Positions 23,796 through 26,104 of a DNA stretch of 26,104 bases are shown piece after piece. The notes under the pieces were generated by a model. It had not been told where the DNA came from. It was given only the letters and a program-made list of their open reading frames with translations, and ran no database searches. This stretch comes from an uncultured Allobaculum sp. GTDB lineage: Bacteria; Bacillota_I; Bacilli_A; Erysipelotrichales; Erysipelotrichaceae. The position numbers and the translations under genes were made by a program. Position 1 is the first letter of the stretch; every line of letters begins with the position of its first letter. The stretch spans positions 1 to 26,104 of the forward strand of contig CAJTLE010000029.1 of the NCBI GenBank assembly GCA_910577085.1, written 5' to 3'.

Positions 23796-23801
23796 TATTC
23801 T
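23771..23801 (+). promoter_or_regulatory. Candidate rho promoter embedded in the terminator loop
   Basis: A perfect TTGACA (23771-23776) lies in the hairpin loop and arm. TATTCT (23796-23801) follows with 19-nt spacing, which is longer than ideal. It would start the rho leader at about 23808. Confidence 0.35.
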
Positions 23802-23861
23802 TAACATAACGTGCGGTCAGGCATACTTTAAAAAGCCGGCCGGCGTCCCCTCTATTTTGAT

Positions 23862-23979
23862 CAGACGAAAACCAGAAGCGTGAAAGATAAAAGTTCATTG
23901 CTTCATGATGGGATTCGTTTTATTTCGTCTGTCTGACTTGAAGCCAATCGACATTCTGGACGAAGCTTCAAAGACAGAC
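23862..23979 (+). promoter_or_regulatory. Structured leader of rho with alternative hairpins
   Basis: CAGACGAAA (23862-23870) pairs with TTTCGTCTG (23923-23931). A competing hairpin pairs GTCTGTCT (23927-23934) and TTGAAGC (23938-23944) with GCTTCAA (23965-23971) and AGACAGAC (23972-23979), giving 15 bp with a 3-nt bulge. The two share 23927-23931 and cannot coexist. A T-rich GTTTCCTCTTT follows the second hairpin. A further small hairpin, TAAGCC/GGCTTA, is near 23991-24006. This layout suggests attenuation, possibly autoregulation of rho. Confidence 0.5.
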
Positions 23980-24063
23980 GTTTCCTCTTTAAGCCTTATG
24001 GCTTAGAAAACTCATTTTTCAATCCCTTGATTCATTTTGAATACAGAAAGAAAGCAGGAACAA

Positions 24064-25200
24064 ATGGCAGAACAAGTAGAAGGCGTTCTTGAAATTTTGC
24101 AAGACGGTTATGGCTTTTTACGGGGCGAAAACTATCTTTCCAGCCGAAATGATATTTTCGTTTCCGCTAACCGGATTAAATCGATGCGGCTGCGCGAAGG
24201 TGACCTGATCAGCGGTCGGCTGAGCAGCCGGATTGAGGAAAATAAAGCCCGTCAGCTGGAACAGGTTGACGCCGTCAATGGCAAACCGATTCTCGAATCG
24301 CTCCACCGCAAAAACTTTGAAAAACTGACTCCAATCTATCCGACCGAAAAGCTGAAAATGGAAACGGACGCTTCCAATATGGCCGGCCGGATGATCGATC
24401 TGCTCTGTCCAATCGGTAAAGGACAGCGTGGTCTGATTATCTCCCCTCCAAAAGCAGGAAAAACAACCCTGCTCAAATCCATTGCCCACTCCATTCAGGT
24501 CAACCATCCTGATGTTCATCTGATCATTCTTTTAATTGATGAACGGCCTGAAGAAGTAACGGATATCAAAGACACCGTCATTGATCACAATGTTGAAGTC
24601 GTTTATTCCACCTTTGATGAAGAACCAGAACATCATCGCCGGGTGGCTGAAATGGCGATTGAACGGGCCAAGGCCCTGGTTGAAATGGGCGGCGATGTTG
24701 TGGTTTTGTTAGATTCCATTACCCGGCTGGCCCGTACATATAACTTACTGGTGCCAAACTCCGGAAAAATCCTTTCCGGTGGTCTGGATCCAACCTCGCT
24801 CTATTATCCAAAACACTTCTTTGGGGCAGCCCGTAACATTCGTGAAGGCGGCTCACTGACCATTCTGGCAACCGCTCTGGTCGATACCGGAAGCCGTATG
24901 GATGAAGTTATCTTCGAAGAGTTCAAAGGAACCGGCAACATGGAACTTGTCCTCTCCCGGGATCTGGCTTTCCAGCGCGTATTCCCGGCCATTGATATTC
25001 TGCGCTCCGGTACCCGTAAAGACGATCTGCTGCTGACCAAAGGTGAAGCAGAAGCAGCCAATATGATCCGGGCTCATGCCAGAGCGGCTGAAGAACAGGC
25101 AACAGAGGATGTCATTAAATCCTTTAAAGTCTGTGCCAACAACGCAGCCCTGGTTGATCTGCTCAACGAGCCGGCCACAGCCCGTTCGAAACATTCGTAA
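24064..25200 (+). CDS. rho: Transcription termination factor Rho, short form
   Basis: A 378-residue hexameric RNA helicase/ATPase. It begins almost directly with the cold-shock-like RNA-binding OB fold (EGVLEILQDGYGFLRGENYL; DIFVSANRIKSMRLREGD). The P-loop SPPKAGKTTLL (Lys133) and Walker B region DVVVLLDSITRLARTYN follow. The Q- and R-loop regions are PSLGLDP-like NSGKILSGGLDP and FKGTGNMELVLSR. The N-terminal helical Rho_N domain found in longer Rho proteins is absent. The ATG at 24064 is preferred; an in-frame TTG at 24037 adds only nine residues and has no ribosome binding site. AGGA lies 4 nt before this ATG, which is a tight spacing. Confidence 0.94.
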   Translation: MAEQVEGVLEILQDGYGFLRGENYLSSRNDIFVSANRIKSMRLREGDLISGRLSSRIEENKARQLEQVDAVNGKPILESLHRKNFEKLTPIYPTEKLKMETDASNMAGRMIDLLCPIGKGQRGLIISPPKAGKTTLLKSIAHSIQVNHPDVHLIILLIDERPEEVTDIKDTVIDHNVEVVYSTFDEEPEHHRRVAEMAIERAKALVEMGGDVVVLLDSITRLARTYNLLVPNSGKILSGGLDPTSLYYPKHFFGAARNIREGGSLTILATALVDTGSRMDEVIFEEFKGTGNMELVLSRDLAFQRVFPAIDILRSGTRKDDLLLTKGEAEAANMIRAHARAAEEQATEDVIKSFKVCANNAALVDLLNEPATARSKHS

Positions 25201-25325
25201 GATTCAATCTGGTTAGAAGCTGACTGAAGCAGACTGGAAGCCTGTGAAGTTCGATCTTTTGAGGACTTCGCTTGAATCTTTTGCTGCTCAAGAGGCATGA
25301 ATTCAAATTTCAACTGAAACCCATC

Positions 25326-25372
25326 AAAGACCGGACAGAAAGGTTGATTCCTTCCTGCCGGTCTTTTTCTTA
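25326..25372 (+). terminator. Terminator of rho
   Basis: AAAGACCGG (25326-25334) pairs with CCGGTCTTT (25358-25366), extended inward by CAG/CTG and GG/CC, then TTCTT. It is 126 nt after the rho stop. The intervening stretch holds no gene. Confidence 0.88.
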
Positions 25373-25599
25373 TCGTTTTTTTCCTCTTTTTGTCTAATCT
25401 GGCCTTTGTCTGCCGGCAGGTTCCTGGAAAATGATCTTGTTCGAGGAGACAAGAAGTGGAACAATGGAAATGTCTATACATTTAAACTTCCATGGCCGTG
25501 ATCTGAGACAGAAGATCAACAAAACAGAAGAATAAGAATTTGAGCACGATTTACTTTGAAGATCAAAAACCAGCCTGGAAGGGGAAGGAAGGAAAGAGA
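25373..25599. other. Intergenic region upstream of the GH1 fragment
   Basis: No gene seen. It has a palindrome CTGCCGGCAG near 25409-25418 and a TCTTGT/ACAAGA hairpin near 25435-25455. TTGTTC followed 17 nt later by AACAAT is a weak promoter candidate. No BglG-type antiterminator site (RAT) was recognised. Confidence 0.35.
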
Positions 25600-25989
25600 A
25601 TGAGTCAACTGCGAGATGATTTTCTCTGGGGAGGGGCAGTGACTGCTCACCAGACGGAAGGAGCGTACACGCAAGATGGTAAAGTTCCAGCGGTCTGTGA
25701 ACTGCTGGAAAGTCCTGGAAAATCGACGTTTCAGGATGGAATCGACAGCTATCACCGCTTTGATGAGGATTTTGCCCTGTTAGAAGAATTGGGCGTGCAG
25801 TGTTATCGGTTTTCAGTGGACTGGTCACGGATTTCACCGGATGGCGTTTCAATCAATGAAAAAGGGCTGACCTTTTATGACCGATTTATCGATTCGATGC
25901 TTGCCCATCACATTGAACCGATGTGCTCGCTTTACCATTTTGAAATGCCGCTCAAACTGATGAAAGAGAAAAACGGCTTCTATTCTTAA
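25600..25989 (+). pseudogene. Truncated 6-phospho-beta-glucosidase (GH1), N-terminal part
   Basis: A 129-residue ORF matching only the first quarter or so of a glycoside hydrolase family 1 enzyme. Intact members (about 460-480 residues) hydrolyse phosphorylated beta-glucosides imported by a PTS. Visible landmarks are DDFLWGGAVTAHQTEGAY (substrate-binding Gln/His region), DSYHRFDEDFALLEELGV, CYRFSVDWSRISPDG and LYHFEMP. The frame stops at NGFYS, before the acid/base NEP and nucleophile ENG motifs, so it cannot be catalytic. Codon TAA is immediately followed by sequence unrelated to GH1 and a 15-bp inverted repeat. The GGAAAG ribosome binding site is present. It is either cut by a mobile element or decayed; the rest may lie beyond the window. 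Confidence 0.8.
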
Positions 25990-26104
25990 AGGCAGAGTAC
26001 CCCGACTGATTGGCTCAATAATATAGAGTTTGAAATGATTTTTGATGTTTTTTTGCCATTCAGTCGGGGGTGAATGCCGCCCGCAATCAGCCCTGCAAGT
26101 TGGT
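25990..26104. mobile_element. Possible edge of a mobile element
   Basis: Homology to GH1 ends abruptly at 25986-25989 and unrelated sequence with an inverted repeat begins within about 10 nt. No transposase is visible inside the window, so the call is contextual only. Confidence 0.3.
26000..26069. repeat. 15-bp inverted repeat at the GH1 break point
   Basis: Bases 26000-26014 (CCCCGACTGATTGGC) and 26055-26069 are reverse complements at 14 of 15 positions, separated by 40 AT-rich bases. No T-run follows on either side, so it is not a usual terminator. It may be part of an insertion-sequence end or a small non-autonomous element. Confidence 0.5.

Overview
This 26.1 kb window looks like chromosomal core sequence from an anaerobic, low-to-moderate-GC Firmicute. 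The best guess is an Erysipelotrichia-type relative. That rests on gene content (long-form HPF, SepF-YlmH-IleS with a T-box, glyQS-dnaG-rpoD, TrmK, a Firmicutes-style Rho, an Rnf pump and rubredoxin) and was not tested by any search.

Layout. (1) 1-2294: the start of a leftward gene with a helix-turn-helix-like N-terminus runs off the left edge. Next is a leftward two-gene operon, aroF followed by a YtqA-type radical SAM gene, closed by a terminator at 244-298. (2) 2295-4028: a non-coding stretch, hpf with a near-consensus promoter and strong terminator, then about 490 nt with no recognisable gene. (3) 4029-8615: sepF and ylmH overlap by one base, followed by an isoleucine T-box leader and ileS. 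(4) 8722-15970: an electron-transfer neighbourhood. Rubredoxin and apbE read left; a 785-nt gap separates apbE from the rightward operon rnfC-D-G-E-A, an unlisted 59-residue Cys-rich membrane protein, and an unusually short rnfB. ApbE would attach FMN to RnfD and RnfG, and both acceptor motifs are visible. (5) 16243-17160: a PP2C-type phosphatase whose acidic tail is cut by a stop codon. (6) 17491-21942: glyQS-dnaG-rpoD, a translation/replication/transcription operon. (7) 22064-25372: trmK, a lipoprotein and a short Rho with an elaborate leader. (8) 25600-26104: a 5' fragment of a GH1 phospho-beta-glucosidase that ends abruptly beside a 15-bp inverted repeat, probably a mobile-element boundary or decay point.

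Most interesting points. The rnf operon carries a small membrane protein with four cysteines between rnfA and rnfB, and its RnfB is only 101 residues, lacking the ferredoxin-like domains expected after the first cluster. Several leaders appear structured: the rho leader has mutually exclusive hairpins; the trmK start has a distant Shine-Dalgarno, an intervening hairpin and a 17-codon upstream ORF ending in an ATGA overlap; and a GC-rich element with competing hairpins lies between apbE and rnfC. All RNA structures were folded by eye and all family calls come from recognised motifs, without database support.
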